Shown in pieces: positions 1-6,185 of a stretch of 7,150 bases of DNA. Source of the stretch: JBJKRF01 sp046704785 (GTDB lineage: Bacteria > Chloroflexota > Anaerolineae > Anaerolineales > Villigracilaceae); NCBI GenBank assembly GCA_046704785.1, contig JBJKRF010000018.1, forward strand, positions 1 to 7,150, written 5' to 3'. Each line of letters begins with the position of its first letter. Position 1 is the first letter of the stretch. The notes below the pieces were generated by a model. That model did not search any database, was not told where the DNA came from, and saw nothing but the letters and a program-made list of their open reading frames with translations. Both the position numbers and the translations under genes were made by a program.

Positions 1-362
1 TCGAGTGGCACGGGTAGTCGGGCTTCTATATCTTTCATGAGACGCCAATTGTCTTTGGCTCCATCGGCCAAGTGAACACGCAAGAGTTTTGGGTTCAAAG
101 CCAAAATGCTGGCAACTTCAGTTTCTAATTGTTGTTGCAAGGTTACTTTTTTACTTTCCGGCATGCGCGCATAGCGCACGGTTTGTAATCGCGCAGCTTC
201 CCGGTCATATAAACTGACTGTGCCACAGCCAACTTCCTTGTAACCGGTGGGTCCGCTGGCATGTTTTCCGGGCTGTTCGCAAATATCCAGTGTATTTGAA
301 AAATCCGGCTTATCACTTCCACCTTCATCCCTGGCTTTGCTCCAAGGAAAGGGTACCGGCAT
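1..362 (-). pseudogene. ISKra4-like transposase, C-terminal remnant (cut by window edge)
   Basis: Minus-strand translation from an ATG at 362 to the window edge has no stop and gives a peptide of about 120 residues. Its core reads GPTGYKEVGCGTVSLYDRE, then LQTVRYARMPESKKVTLQ and LRVHLADGAKDNWRL. These blocks resemble, from memory, the conserved middle part of ISKra4-family DDE transposases (GY.EVGCGT.SLYD, RMPE.KK.TL, .ADGA.DNW). The Asp of the last block would be a catalytic-core residue. The N-terminal half expected of this family is absent. The same frame stays open further upstream, but there it crosses the tRNA promoter and the tRNA itself, so that extension is probably not coding. The left part lies outside the window, so the remaining C-terminus cannot be judged. 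I read it as a truncated insertion-sequence remnant that landed beside, or recombined next to, tRNA-His. Family assignment is fairly sure; the true start and pseudogene status are inferred. Confidence 0.72.
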
Positions 363-416
363 CGAACTACGGCTTTGCAAATACCCTAAATCACCAATTT
401 TCAACTTGGTCAATGC

Positions 417-445
417 TTGAAAGCAGTGGTGGGTGATGATATAAT
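417..445 (+). promoter_or_regulatory. Promoter of tRNA-His (extended -10)
   Basis: A perfect TATAAT lies at 440-445, preceded by TGA (437-439), which makes an extended -10. TTGAAG at 417-422 is a 4/6 match to the -35 consensus with an ideal 17-bp spacer. Transcription would start near 452, giving a leader of about 20 nt before the tRNA. A weaker alternative -10, TATACC at 455-460, lies too close to the gene and has no good -35. Confidence 0.65.
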
Positions 446-472
446 CGTCGCGCTTATACCCTAAGCAACGTG

Positions 473-548
473 GTGCCCATAGTTCAATTGGCGGAACGTC
501 TGACTGTGGATCAGAAGGATGTGGGTTCAAGCCCCACTGGGCACCCCA
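473..548 (+). tRNA. tRNA-His (anticodon GTG)
   Basis: The sequence folds as a complete cloverleaf. The acceptor stem is GTGCCCA (473-479) with TGGGCAC (538-544), 7 bp. The D-arm is GTTC/GAAC (482-497). The anticodon stem is TCTGA/TCAGA (499-503/511-515) with loop CTGTGGA, placing anticodon GTG at 506-508. The T-arm is GTGGG-TTCAAGC-CCCAC (521-537). The discriminator base is C73 (545), and CCA is encoded at 546-548. Position 472 is G, the encoded G-1 that pairs with C73 and is the identity element of bacterial tRNA-His. The gene decodes CAC and CAU. It has its own promoter and terminator and is convergent with the minus-strand operon that ends at 835. Confidence 0.97.
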
Positions 549-574
549 AAGCTCCTCGATAGAGGAGCTTTTTT
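549..574 (+). terminator. Intrinsic terminator of tRNA-His
   Basis: A 9-bp perfect stem AAGCTCCTC/GAGGAGCTT (549-557/562-570) with a GATA loop runs into a six-T tract (569-574). It begins right after the encoded CCA, so the tRNA precursor has almost no 3' trailer. Confidence 0.9.
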
Positions 575-643
575 GTCCGAAGGAAGTCCCCACGGGGGAT
601 GATATGGGTTCAAGCCCCATTACCGGGGAGAGTCATTTCGGAC
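575..643. repeat. 69-nt nested inverted repeat with a tRNA T-arm-like apex
   Basis: Three stem segments nest on a common axis: GTCCGAA/TTCGGAC (575-581/637-643), TCCCC/GGGGA (587-591/625-629), and ATGGG/CCCAT (604-608/616-620), which closes the 7-nt loop TTCAAGC. The apex contains 15 bases (605-619) identical to the T-arm of the upstream tRNA-His (522-536). The whole is about tRNA length with a 7-bp outer stem, but no D-arm, anticodon arm or properly placed T-arm can be drawn, so it is not a working tRNA. It lies just after the tRNA terminator and no promoter is evident. It could be a decayed tRNA 3' copy, a trace of integration at the tRNA, or an unrelated structured element. Confidence 0.5.
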
Positions 644-685
644 GGTCAAATCGATCGCACATTTATGCCTGGCTGTCATGACGTT

Positions 686-725
686 AAAAGAACGGACGCC
701 CTAACCAGGGGCAATCAGGGCGTCC
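686..725 (-). terminator. Terminator of the transglutaminase operon
   Basis: Inverted repeat GGACGCCCT/AGGGCGTCC (694-702/717-725) has 9 perfect pairs and a 14-nt loop. On the minus strand the stem is followed by GTTCTTTTAA (complement of 684-693), a short T-rich stretch. It sits about 110 nt beyond the stop codon at 835 and would end transcription of the minus-strand operon. The plus-strand side has no T tract. No other feature is seen between 644 and 834. Confidence 0.6.
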
Positions 726-834
726 CAAACAAGGAGTATTTCACGTAACTTTCGACCGTGCCATCATTGTAGAACAGATAAGGAAAGAATACAACTGACC
801 TTTGGTACCAGCGCGATGGACCTTTTAGCTCACT

Positions 835-1638
835 TTACTCAGCTGTCACGTGGACGCTGACGCTCATGTTCTCTTTGGCGTTGCCGACGAAGATGCCGCG
901 CGTCGGTGAGACGTCGGCGTAGTCGCGTCCGATGGCAACCCGTACGTATTCGTTGGTTTGTTCACAGTCGTGGGTGGGGTCGAGGGAGAACCAGCCCTGG
1001 CCGGCCAGGTATACGTCGACCCAGGCGTGCGAAGCGGCCGTGTGCCCGTTGTTGTACAGGTATCCGCTCACGTAGCGGGCCGGGATTTGCTGGCTGCGAC
1101 AGGTGGCCAGCATCAGATGTGAAAAATCCTGGCAGACGCCGCGTCCGAGTTGTAGTGTTTCCTGCGCCGTGGTGGTTACGTCGGTGGCGCCTTTTTCATA
1201 CTTGAGGCTGGCAAAGATGGCGTGCATCAGGGCCAGTGCTGTGGCCCTGGGGTTGCCATGGAGGGCGTGCGCTTTCGCAAAGTCAATGATTTCCGGTCTG
1301 AAAGGCGCGTAGTCGGTCTCCATCAGGTAGTCGTATTTGTCGAGGGGCGAGAGCTTCGTCTCGCGTTGGAAATACTGATCGGGAGTCAGAACGGTGCTTT
1401 TGGCGGTCACTTCCAGCTTTTGATGAGGTTGGATCACGTCGAAGTGGCGTACATCGTTCCCGAAGCGGTCCTCGTATTTCAGGATTTCATCGTGCGGCTG
1501 GGTGGATAGGATGAACGACAGGCAGTGCTGGCCGTTGCCGTCCAAAGGCCGCAGACGCATTTCGGTGTAGGCTTCGCTGATGGGTTCGTCGTAAGAAAAA
1601 GTGGTGGTATGTTCGATTTGGAGGCGCATGGACACCAT
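835..1638 (-). CDS. Transglutaminase-like family protein (cysteine peptidase/transferase fold)
   Basis: This is a 267-residue protein of the bacterial transglutaminase-like family. Residues 4-85 match the beta-rich N-terminal domain usual in this group (MRLQIEHTTTFSYDEPISEAY.EMRLRP). The core domain carries an apparently intact catalytic triad: Cys169 in GRGVCQDFSHL, His204 in ASHAWVDVYL, and Asp220 in FSLDPTHD. There is no signal peptide, so it should be cytoplasmic. Family members cleave or form amide bonds to a Cys-acyl intermediate; the substrate in this operon type is unknown. It is the last gene of the trio and starts 3 nt after the stop of the alpha-E gene, so it is probably translated by coupling. 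The second ATG, at 1629 (MRLQIEH), is an equally good start by family alignment, and neither start has a strong Shine-Dalgarno. The family call is secure; the role is inferred from context. Confidence 0.93.
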   Translation of the reverse strand: MVSMRLQIEHTTTFSYDEPISEAYTEMRLRPLDGNGQHCLSFILSTQPHDEILKYEDRFGNDVRHFDVIQPHQKLEVTAKSTVLTPDQYFQRETKLSPLDKYDYLMETDYAPFRPEIIDFAKAHALHGNPRATALALMHAIFASLKYEKGATDVTTTAQETLQLGRGVCQDFSHLMLATCRSQQIPARYVSGYLYNNGHTAASHAWVDVYLAGQGWFSLDPTHDCEQTNEYVRVAIGRDYADVSPTRGIFVGNAKENMSVSVHVTAE

Positions 1639-1641
1639 CGG

Positions 1642-2646
1642 TCAAAATTGGATTTTTTCCTGCTGTTGCTGTTGTTCTTGTGGACGGCTTTCAGGAAAGA
1701 TGACTCGGGTGTTGAAGTAGGTCTTGCCGATTTCGCTGCCGATAATGTTCAGGCGGGCCACCAGGCGTTTCAGGTAAGGGTCCAGGTTGTCGCCCAGCAC
1801 GTCGCTGATGTCGAGGTATTCGAGGTCGGCGCTCAGGCGGCCCAACATCCGTCCGGGCTGATCGGGCCTGGATGGGACGTCGTGCAGGTTCCGTATGGTG
1901 TCCAGGAGGCGCGTACAGCGGTCGATGCAAAAAAGGACGGCACGCGGGAAGGCGTGGTCGAGCAACAAATAATCGGCGACGCGTTCGAGGCTGAGTTCGC
2001 CTTTTGCCGCCCGCCGGAAGGGTTCGAAGGCGCTGCAAGAGCGCAACAAGGCGATCAGTTGGAGGGCGGTCTCGGCGGAGTCTCGTTCCAGGCGGTTGAT
2101 GTAGAGGTATTTGGCGTCGAGGATGCGGGCGGTCTTGTCGGCGCGTTCCAGGTAAAGGCCCAGTTGAATGAATTGGTACGGTTCGCCATGGGTCAGTGTG
2201 GCCGACGTGATTCCCTGAAAGGCCTGTGAGCCGTCGCGCACTTCCCTGAAAAGCTCACTGGGACTGGTGAGCACGGCTTCGTGGTTGGCGTCACGGGTGA
2301 GAAGGTACAGGCGGTTGATGTGTTCCCACATTTCGCTGCTGATTTGTTCGCGCACGCTGCGGGCGTTTTCCCGCGCCCGATTGATGCAGGATGTCACGGC
2401 GTTGGGGTTGAGCGGGTGCCAGAGCAAAAATTCAATGATGGCACTCGACGTCGCTTCGCCGTAGACTTCGGTGAACAGGGCCTCGTCGCCGGTGATGGTG
2501 ACCAGCGGCTGCCAGCCCTGGCGTGAATCTTCGGGTTGGGTGTCGAGCAATGCGTTGAAGTTGACGGCCAACAGGCGGGTCATGTCTTCTGCACGTTCGA
2601 TGTATCGCGCCATCCAATAGAGCGCTTCGGCGGTTCGAGAAAGCAT
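1642..2646 (-). CDS. Alpha-E domain-containing protein (DUF403)
   Basis: A 334-residue, mostly alpha-helical protein matching the alpha-E family over its full usual length. Recognisable blocks are LSRTAEALYWMARYIERAE at residues 2-20, NPNAVTSCINRARENARSVREQIS at 80-103 (the family's NP.S...ARENAR.VR signature), GEPYQFIQLGLYLERADKTARILD at 154-177, and LLLDHAFPRAV at 227-237. The biochemical activity of alpha-E proteins is not established. They occur next to, or fused with, circularly permuted ATP-grasp proteins and transglutaminases, and are thought to work with them in making or modifying a peptide product. It lies 6 nt behind the ATP-grasp stop codon, with a GAGGG ribosome site just before its ATG. 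The C-terminus is odd: a short glutamine run (QEQQQQQEK, residues 323-331) follows the conserved part and is probably a disordered tail. Confidence 0.94.
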   Translation of the reverse strand: MLSRTAEALYWMARYIERAEDMTRLLAVNFNALLDTQPEDSRQGWQPLVTITGDEALFTEVYGEATSSAIIEFLLWHPLNPNAVTSCINRARENARSVREQISSEMWEHINRLYLLTRDANHEAVLTSPSELFREVRDGSQAFQGITSATLTHGEPYQFIQLGLYLERADKTARILDAKYLYINRLERDSAETALQLIALLRSCSAFEPFRRAAKGELSLERVADYLLLDHAFPRAVLFCIDRCTRLLDTIRNLHDVPSRPDQPGRMLGRLSADLEYLDISDVLGDNLDPYLKRLVARLNIIGSEIGKTYFNTRVIFPESRPQEQQQQQEKIQF

Positions 2647-2652
2647 CGTCCC

Positions 2653-4104
2653 TCACTCACGTAGTACCCAGGTGTCTTTGCTGCCGCCGCCTTGTGACGA
2701 GTTGACGACCAACGAGCCTTTGCGCAGCGCGACGCGGGTCAGGCCACCGGGGACGACTCGGATTTTGTCGCCGTACAGGGTGTAGGGGCGCAAGTCGATG
2801 TGGCAACCGCAGAGTTCATTCTCGACCAGTGTCGGATGCCGGCTGAGCGCCAGCGTCGGTTGAGCGATGTAGTTCCGTGGGTTCGCGCGGATTCGTTCGC
2901 GAAATTCTTCGCGTTGTTCTTGGGTGGAGTGTGGGCCGATCAACATGCCGTATCCGCCACTTTCGTTGACCGCCTTGACCACCAGGCGGTCCAGATGGTC
3001 CAGAATGTAATTGCACTCGCTTTTGTTCAACCCACCGACGTAGGTGGGAACGTTGTTCAGGATGGGTTCCTCGCTGAGATAAAAGCGGATCATATCGGGG
3101 ACGAAGGCGTATACCGCTTTGTCGTCGGCGATGCCCGTGCCGATGGAGTTCGCCAGCGTCACGTTCTTTGCCCGGTAAGCATTGAGCAGCCCCGCCACGC
3201 CCAGCGTACTATCCTTGCGGAAGGCGAGCGGGTCGAGATAATCATCGTCCACGCGCCGGTAGATCACATCGACAAGTTGCAATCCCTGCGTGGTGCGCAT
3301 GTAGATTTTATTGTCGTGCGCTACCAGGTCACGGCCTTCCACGATCTCGATTCCCATTTGGCGGGCCAGAAAGGTATGTTCGAAGTAAGCGGAGTTGTAA
3401 ATGCCAGGGGTTAGTAGCACAACCGTCGCGTCGGAGTATCCATTGGGAGCCACCGAACGCAGCGTGTTCAGCAACTCCTGCGGGTAGTGTTCCACCGGCA
3501 TCACATCGTAGCGGGCGAACAGTTCGGAGAAGGTGCGTTTCATCGCCTGGCGATTCTCCAGCATGTAGCTGACGCCTGAGGGCGAGCGCAGGTTGTCTTC
3601 CAGCACGTAGTATTGGCCGTCCCCGCCGCGGACGATGTCGGTGCCTACGATGTGAGCATAAATGCCGCGCGCCGGCGTGATGCCCATCATTTCGCGGCGG
3701 AAGTGTTTTGAGCTGAAGACAAGTTCGGGGGGGATGCGTTTTTCGCGCAAGAAGTGCTGCTCGTGGTAGACGTCGTGCAGGAACTGGTTGATGGCAATCA
3801 CACGCTGGGTCAGGCCCTGTTCCAGGTGATTCCATTCGGTGCGTGGGATGATGCGTGGTACCAAATCGAAGGGGAAAATGCGTTCGACGCCGTTTTCCTC
3901 TCCGTAGACGGTGAAAGTGATTCCCTGATAGAGTGAGGCGGTATCGGCAACCCGGCGACGTTCTTCGAAATCCTCCGTGCTCATTTCACTCAAGTGTTTG
4001 TGCAAAACACGATAGTGCGGACGTGGCTTTCCCGGCGATGCGAACATCTCATCGTAGAATTGATTTAATTCATATTGACGGTTAAGAACGCTGCTGGTTG
4101 CCAT
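2653..4104 (-). CDS. Circularly permuted type 2 ATP-grasp protein
   Basis: A 483-residue protein of the circularly permuted ATP-grasp group (formerly DUF404/DUF407), at usual full length. Conserved blocks in order are VLEDNLRSPSG (167-177), IYRRVDDDYLDP (281-292), ANSIGTGIADDK (318-329), VKAVNESGGYGM (376-387; the Lys plus glycine-rich loop expected to hold ATP phosphates), HIDLRPYTLYG (435-445), and SSQGGGSKDTWVL (469-481). ATP-grasp enzymes activate a carboxylate as an acyl-phosphate and join it to an amine or thiol. This branch is predicted to form a peptide-like bond, but its substrate is unknown. It is the first gene of the trio and is followed closely by alpha-E and transglutaminase genes. 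The ATG at 4104 has only a weak ribosome site (AGAGA). No signal peptide or membrane segment is seen, so it acts in the cytoplasm. Confidence 0.95.
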   Translation of the reverse strand: MATSSVLNRQYELNQFYDEMFASPGKPRPHYRVLHKHLSEMSTEDFEERRRVADTASLYQGITFTVYGEENGVERIFPFDLVPRIIPRTEWNHLEQGLTQRVIAINQFLHDVYHEQHFLREKRIPPELVFSSKHFRREMMGITPARGIYAHIVGTDIVRGGDGQYYVLEDNLRSPSGVSYMLENRQAMKRTFSELFARYDVMPVEHYPQELLNTLRSVAPNGYSDATVVLLTPGIYNSAYFEHTFLARQMGIEIVEGRDLVAHDNKIYMRTTQGLQLVDVIYRRVDDDYLDPLAFRKDSTLGVAGLLNAYRAKNVTLANSIGTGIADDKAVYAFVPDMIRFYLSEEPILNNVPTYVGGLNKSECNYILDHLDRLVVKAVNESGGYGMLIGPHSTQEQREEFRERIRANPRNYIAQPTLALSRHPTLVENELCGCHIDLRPYTLYGDKIRVVPGGLTRVALRKGSLVVNSSQGGGSKDTWVLRE

Positions 4105-4167
4105 ATCTCTATCTGCTCGCTTTCAGAGTCGTCAATGGAAAAACGAAATATTTAGGTCATTTCGAGG

Positions 4168-4196
4168 ATTATAGCATTCGCATTGCTTTGCATCAC
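4168..4196 (-). promoter_or_regulatory. Promoter of the ATP-grasp/alpha-E/transglutaminase operon
   Basis: On the minus strand TGCTATAAT (4176-4168) is a perfect extended -10. The hexamer 17 bp upstream (GTGATG, 4196-4191) is a poor -35, which fits dependence on the extended -10. The start would be near 4161, leaving a leader of about 57 nt. An inverted repeat CGAAAT/ATTTCG (4144-4149/4159-4164) overlaps the predicted start point and could be an operator or a leader hairpin. Confidence 0.5.
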
Positions 4197-4321
4197 CTTT
4201 TTTGGTTCGTTCTGGACAAAGAGTACCCAAGTGGGTGAGAAAAAAGAGGGGCTATGGACGCAATTTGGGCCTTTCCTTAACCCTTTCCCAACGAAATCGA
4301 ACGTCCCCATAACTTTTTCGC

Positions 4322-4349
4322 TAGAACGTCGACTTCTACGTTGTATACA
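4322..4349 (+). promoter_or_regulatory. Candidate promoter of the PepSY/ApbE operon
   Basis: TATACA (4344-4349) is a 4-5/6 match to a -10 and lies 16 bp after TAGAAC (4322-4327), a weak -35. The predicted leader is very short, with the ribosome site at 4359 almost at the start point. An alternative-sigma promoter is possible. The rest of the divergent intergenic region (4197-4321) shows only a small palindrome, ACCCA-AG-TGGGT (4225-4236). Confidence 0.25.
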
Positions 4350-4358
4350 CTACGAATC

Positions 4359-4363
4359 GGAGG
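4359..4363 (+). promoter_or_regulatory. Ribosome binding site deciding the PepSY gene start
   Basis: GGAGG lies 6 nt before the ATG at 4370, ideal spacing. A TTG at 4367, directly before it in frame, is only 3 nt from the site and is unlikely to be the start. Confidence 0.8.
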
Positions 4364-4369
4364 AACTTG

Positions 4370-4882
4370 ATGCGAAAAAGTACAATTTTCATTTCAGCGT
4401 TACTAACTACCTTTGTCCTGGCCATTGTAGCAGGGGTGGTGTCGGCCTATCAGGGCGTGATACGCGCGACGAACACCAACGTAGCTCAGGCGGTGTCCGC
4501 CCCAACGGACCTGGCTGTTTCATCTGATCCGCTTAACGTTGATCCGACCGCGACGGCCATGATACTAACGCCGCAAGATGCTGCGGCGCTGGCAGCACAA
4601 GTGATGAATGATACCAATCTATACAGCGTGGAAAGCGATACGCTCAATGGCAGCAACGTTTACAAGGTGACGTTCAGTTCCGGTCAACTGGTTTATGTCA
4701 GCTTGGACGGACAGATCGTTTCCGTGGCAACGGCGACCCCTGGTGTTTCTTCCAGTCTCGATATTGTGCAGTTGCCTGAGCCCACCCGTACTAACAGGGA
4801 CCACGGCAGCGGTGGCGAAAATAATAGCACGAGCAGTCAGTCTGGTGGTGAGCACGAAGGCAGCGAAGGCCATGACGACTAA
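4370..4882 (+). CDS. Membrane-anchored or exported PepSY-like domain protein with acidic/His-rich tail
   Basis: A 170-residue protein. Residues 5-27 form a hydrophobic segment after a short basic start (MRKS), ending in VVSA-Y, which could be a signal-peptidase site (after Ala26) or a membrane anchor. A Thr/Ala/Pro linker follows. Residues 66-119 (LTPQDAAALAAQVMND...VYKVTFSSGQLVYVSLDGQIVSV) have the helix-then-strands pattern of a PepSY domain, an extracytoplasmic module often found with redox and haem systems. The tail from about 140 is low complexity, with His, Glu, Asp, Gly and Ser (for example GEHEGSEGHDD), and may bind metal ions or simply be disordered. It opens a four-gene operon with ApbE and a ferric-reductase-like protein, which suggests a role outside the membrane in electron transfer. 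No FMN-attachment motif ([ST]GA[ST]) is present. The domain call is from pattern and moderately sure; the function is inferred. Confidence 0.75.
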   Translation: MRKSTIFISALLTTFVLAIVAGVVSAYQGVIRATNTNVAQAVSAPTDLAVSSDPLNVDPTATAMILTPQDAAALAAQVMNDTNLYSVESDTLNGSNVYKVTFSSGQLVYVSLDGQIVSVATATPGVSSSLDIVQLPEPTRTNRDHGSGGENNSTSSQSGGEHEGSEGHDD

Positions 4883-4905
4883 CCGACTGAGGTAGGAGCG
4901 CGTAT

Positions 4906-5253
4906 ATGCCGAACAAATCATCCTCAAAAAAATGGTCAGATGTAGAAATTGCTATTGCGACGGTTTCGATTGCTGTTACTTTGGGGTTGTGGAATGTGTT
5001 TGCGGCGCCACAGCAGAAAAACGGGACCCCACAGGTGAATGCTACTGTTGCGCCGCCGCCTACCGATGTGCCTGTTACCTTGAGTTTGCCAACCGTTATG
5101 CCTGAAGTCAAAATTCTGCTGGGTGGCAAAGCACCACAAATACAGGCACCGGCACAAGTACAGGCGTCTGCGCCGACAACGCCCCGGAAGCATCGTTCCA
5201 GCGGTGGGAGTGGAAGCGCTGGCGGAACCGTGACCACCACCCACTCTTCTTGA
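4906..5253 (+). CDS. Small single-pass membrane protein, Pro/Ala-rich, function unknown
   Basis: A 115-residue protein I do not recognise. A basic start (PNKSSSKKW) leads into one hydrophobic segment at residues 13-33, followed by a Pro/Ala/Val/Thr-rich stretch (about 40-95) and a Gly/Ser/Thr end. The layout predicts an inner-membrane anchor with a disordered extracytoplasmic tail. No catalytic motif, Cys pair, CxxCH haem site or FMN-attachment motif is visible. The start is well supported: AGGAG at 4894-4898 lies 7 nt before ATG, 23 nt after the previous stop. The next gene starts at or overlapping its stop codon. The tight placement between a PepSY-like gene and apbE suggests it belongs to the same membrane system, perhaps as a scaffold or partner. 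That role is inferred from position alone. Confidence 0.75.
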   Translation: MPNKSSSKKWSDVEIAIATVSIAVTLGLWNVFAAPQQKNGTPQVNATVAPPPTDVPVTLSLPTVMPEVKILLGGKAPQIQAPAQVQASAPTTPRKHRSSGGSGSAGGTVTTTHSS

Positions 5254-5255
5254 AA

Positions 5256-6170
5256 ATGCTGCATCGTCTGGAATTCTACGCGATGGGCTGCCAGATGTTG
5301 GCGGTCGTGGACACTTCGAACGTGCCTCATGCCTTGCATCAAGTTCCTGACTGGTTCGAAAGCTGGGAGCAAGTACTCAGCCGTTTTCAGCCGGAGAGTG
5401 AGTTGAGCCGTCTGAACGGCAGTGTCTCTCAGCCAGTACGAGTCAGCGATACGCTCTGGGACGTGTTCTGTGCTGCTTTGACGGCGGAAGCGCAGACGGG
5501 GGGCCTGGTCACTCCGACCGTGCTGGATGCTCTGCTCCAGGCGGGATACGACCGCAGCTTCGATATCCTGCCACGACAGCAGACCTGTTCCGCTGCACCG
5601 GTTTGGACGGCGGCCAGCTTGCTAGACACATTGGCCTGGGACACGCAGTCGCAGACGATCAGCCGGCCCTCTGGCGTCCACCTGGATATGGGCGGTATAG
5701 CCAAGGGCTGGGCGGCGCATCAAGCGATGGAACGTTTAAAAGAGTCTGGCCCCGCCTTGATGGATTGTGGCGGTGACATTGCCATCAGTGGTGCGCAAGT
5801 TGGCGGTGCCCCATGGCCGCTTGGCGTCTCCGATCCCTTCATGCCGGACGACGAGCTGGAGGTGCTCTACGTAGAGAGCGGCGGTGTGGCAACTTCCGGC
5901 ACGGACCGCCGTCGTTGGCAGCAAAACGGTGTGATACGCCACCATATTATCGACCCGCGCACGGGGAATCCCGCGGAGACCGACGTAATGAGTGCCACGG
6001 TTGTTGCGCCAAACGTTATGCAAGCAGAGGCGGCTGCGAAGGCGGCTCTGATCCTAGGCGCCGAGCAGGGCATAGGCTGGATCGAGACGCAGCCGGAACT
6101 GGCCGGGTTGCTCGTTTTGTACGATGGGCGCAGGCTGTACAGCCAGAGTCTACGTCGTTATCTCGATTGA
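5256..6170 (+). CDS. apbE: FAD:protein FMN transferase (ApbE family)
   Basis: A 304-residue protein matching ApbE at near-usual length. The enzyme takes FMN from FAD and attaches it through phosphate to Thr/Ser of a target flavoprotein. Blocks are YAMGCQM (8-14; AMGT in most members), SRFQPESELSRLNG (42-55), LDMGGIAKGWAA (143-154), CGGDIAI (171-177), TSGTDRRRW (213-221), and HHIIDPRTGNP (229-239). In the C-terminal metal site, where typical members have an ADA.AT-type segment with Asp and Thr ligands, this one reads AEAAAK (257-262), so metal binding may differ. There is no signal peptide or lipobox, so it looks cytoplasmic. The ATG at 5256 follows the previous stop (5251-5253) by 2 nt with a poor ribosome site. 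A TTG at 5250 overlapping that stop is an alternative start. The family call is secure; the target flavoprotein is not seen in the window. Confidence 0.93.
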   Translation: MLHRLEFYAMGCQMLAVVDTSNVPHALHQVPDWFESWEQVLSRFQPESELSRLNGSVSQPVRVSDTLWDVFCAALTAEAQTGGLVTPTVLDALLQAGYDRSFDILPRQQTCSAAPVWTAASLLDTLAWDTQSQTISRPSGVHLDMGGIAKGWAAHQAMERLKESGPALMDCGGDIAISGAQVGGAPWPLGVSDPFMPDDELEVLYVESGGVATSGTDRRRWQQNGVIRHHIIDPRTGNPAETDVMSATVVAPNVMQAEAAAKAALILGAEQGIGWIETQPELAGLLVLYDGRRLYSQSLRRYLD

Positions 6171-6185
6171 TTTGTGGAGACAGTG

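Noticed and set aside
143..328. Minus-strand 61-codon open frame at the left edge
   Set aside because: It is a different frame of the same strand as the transposase remnant, whose translation carries the real family blocks.
575..643. Second tRNA gene after tRNA-His
   Set aside because: The outer 7-bp stem and T-arm-like hairpin are suggestive, but the T-arm does not abut the acceptor stem and no D- or anticodon arm can be formed. Reading the hairpin as an anticodon arm (CAA) leaves no T-arm.
1655..1685. CAG/CAA-type repeat at the end of the alpha-E gene as a slippage-prone repeat
   Set aside because: The run is short and interrupted, and lies in a variable C-terminal tail, so phase variation is not supported.
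1525..2229. Long plus-strand open frame (234 codons) opposite the alpha-E gene
   Set aside because: It is the antisense shadow of a gene with clear family motifs on the minus strand; its translation has no recognisable domain and it has no supporting ribosome site.
2800..3414. Plus-strand open frame (204 codons) opposite the ATP-grasp gene
   Set aside because: It lies wholly inside the conserved ATP-grasp coding region on the other strand, and its composition mirrors that gene's codons.
4183..4527. Plus-strand open frame (114 codons) starting in the divergent intergenic region
   Set aside because: It overlaps the PepSY-like gene in another frame, would cover both promoters, and shows no domain; the ribosome site at 4359 serves the ATG at 4370 instead.
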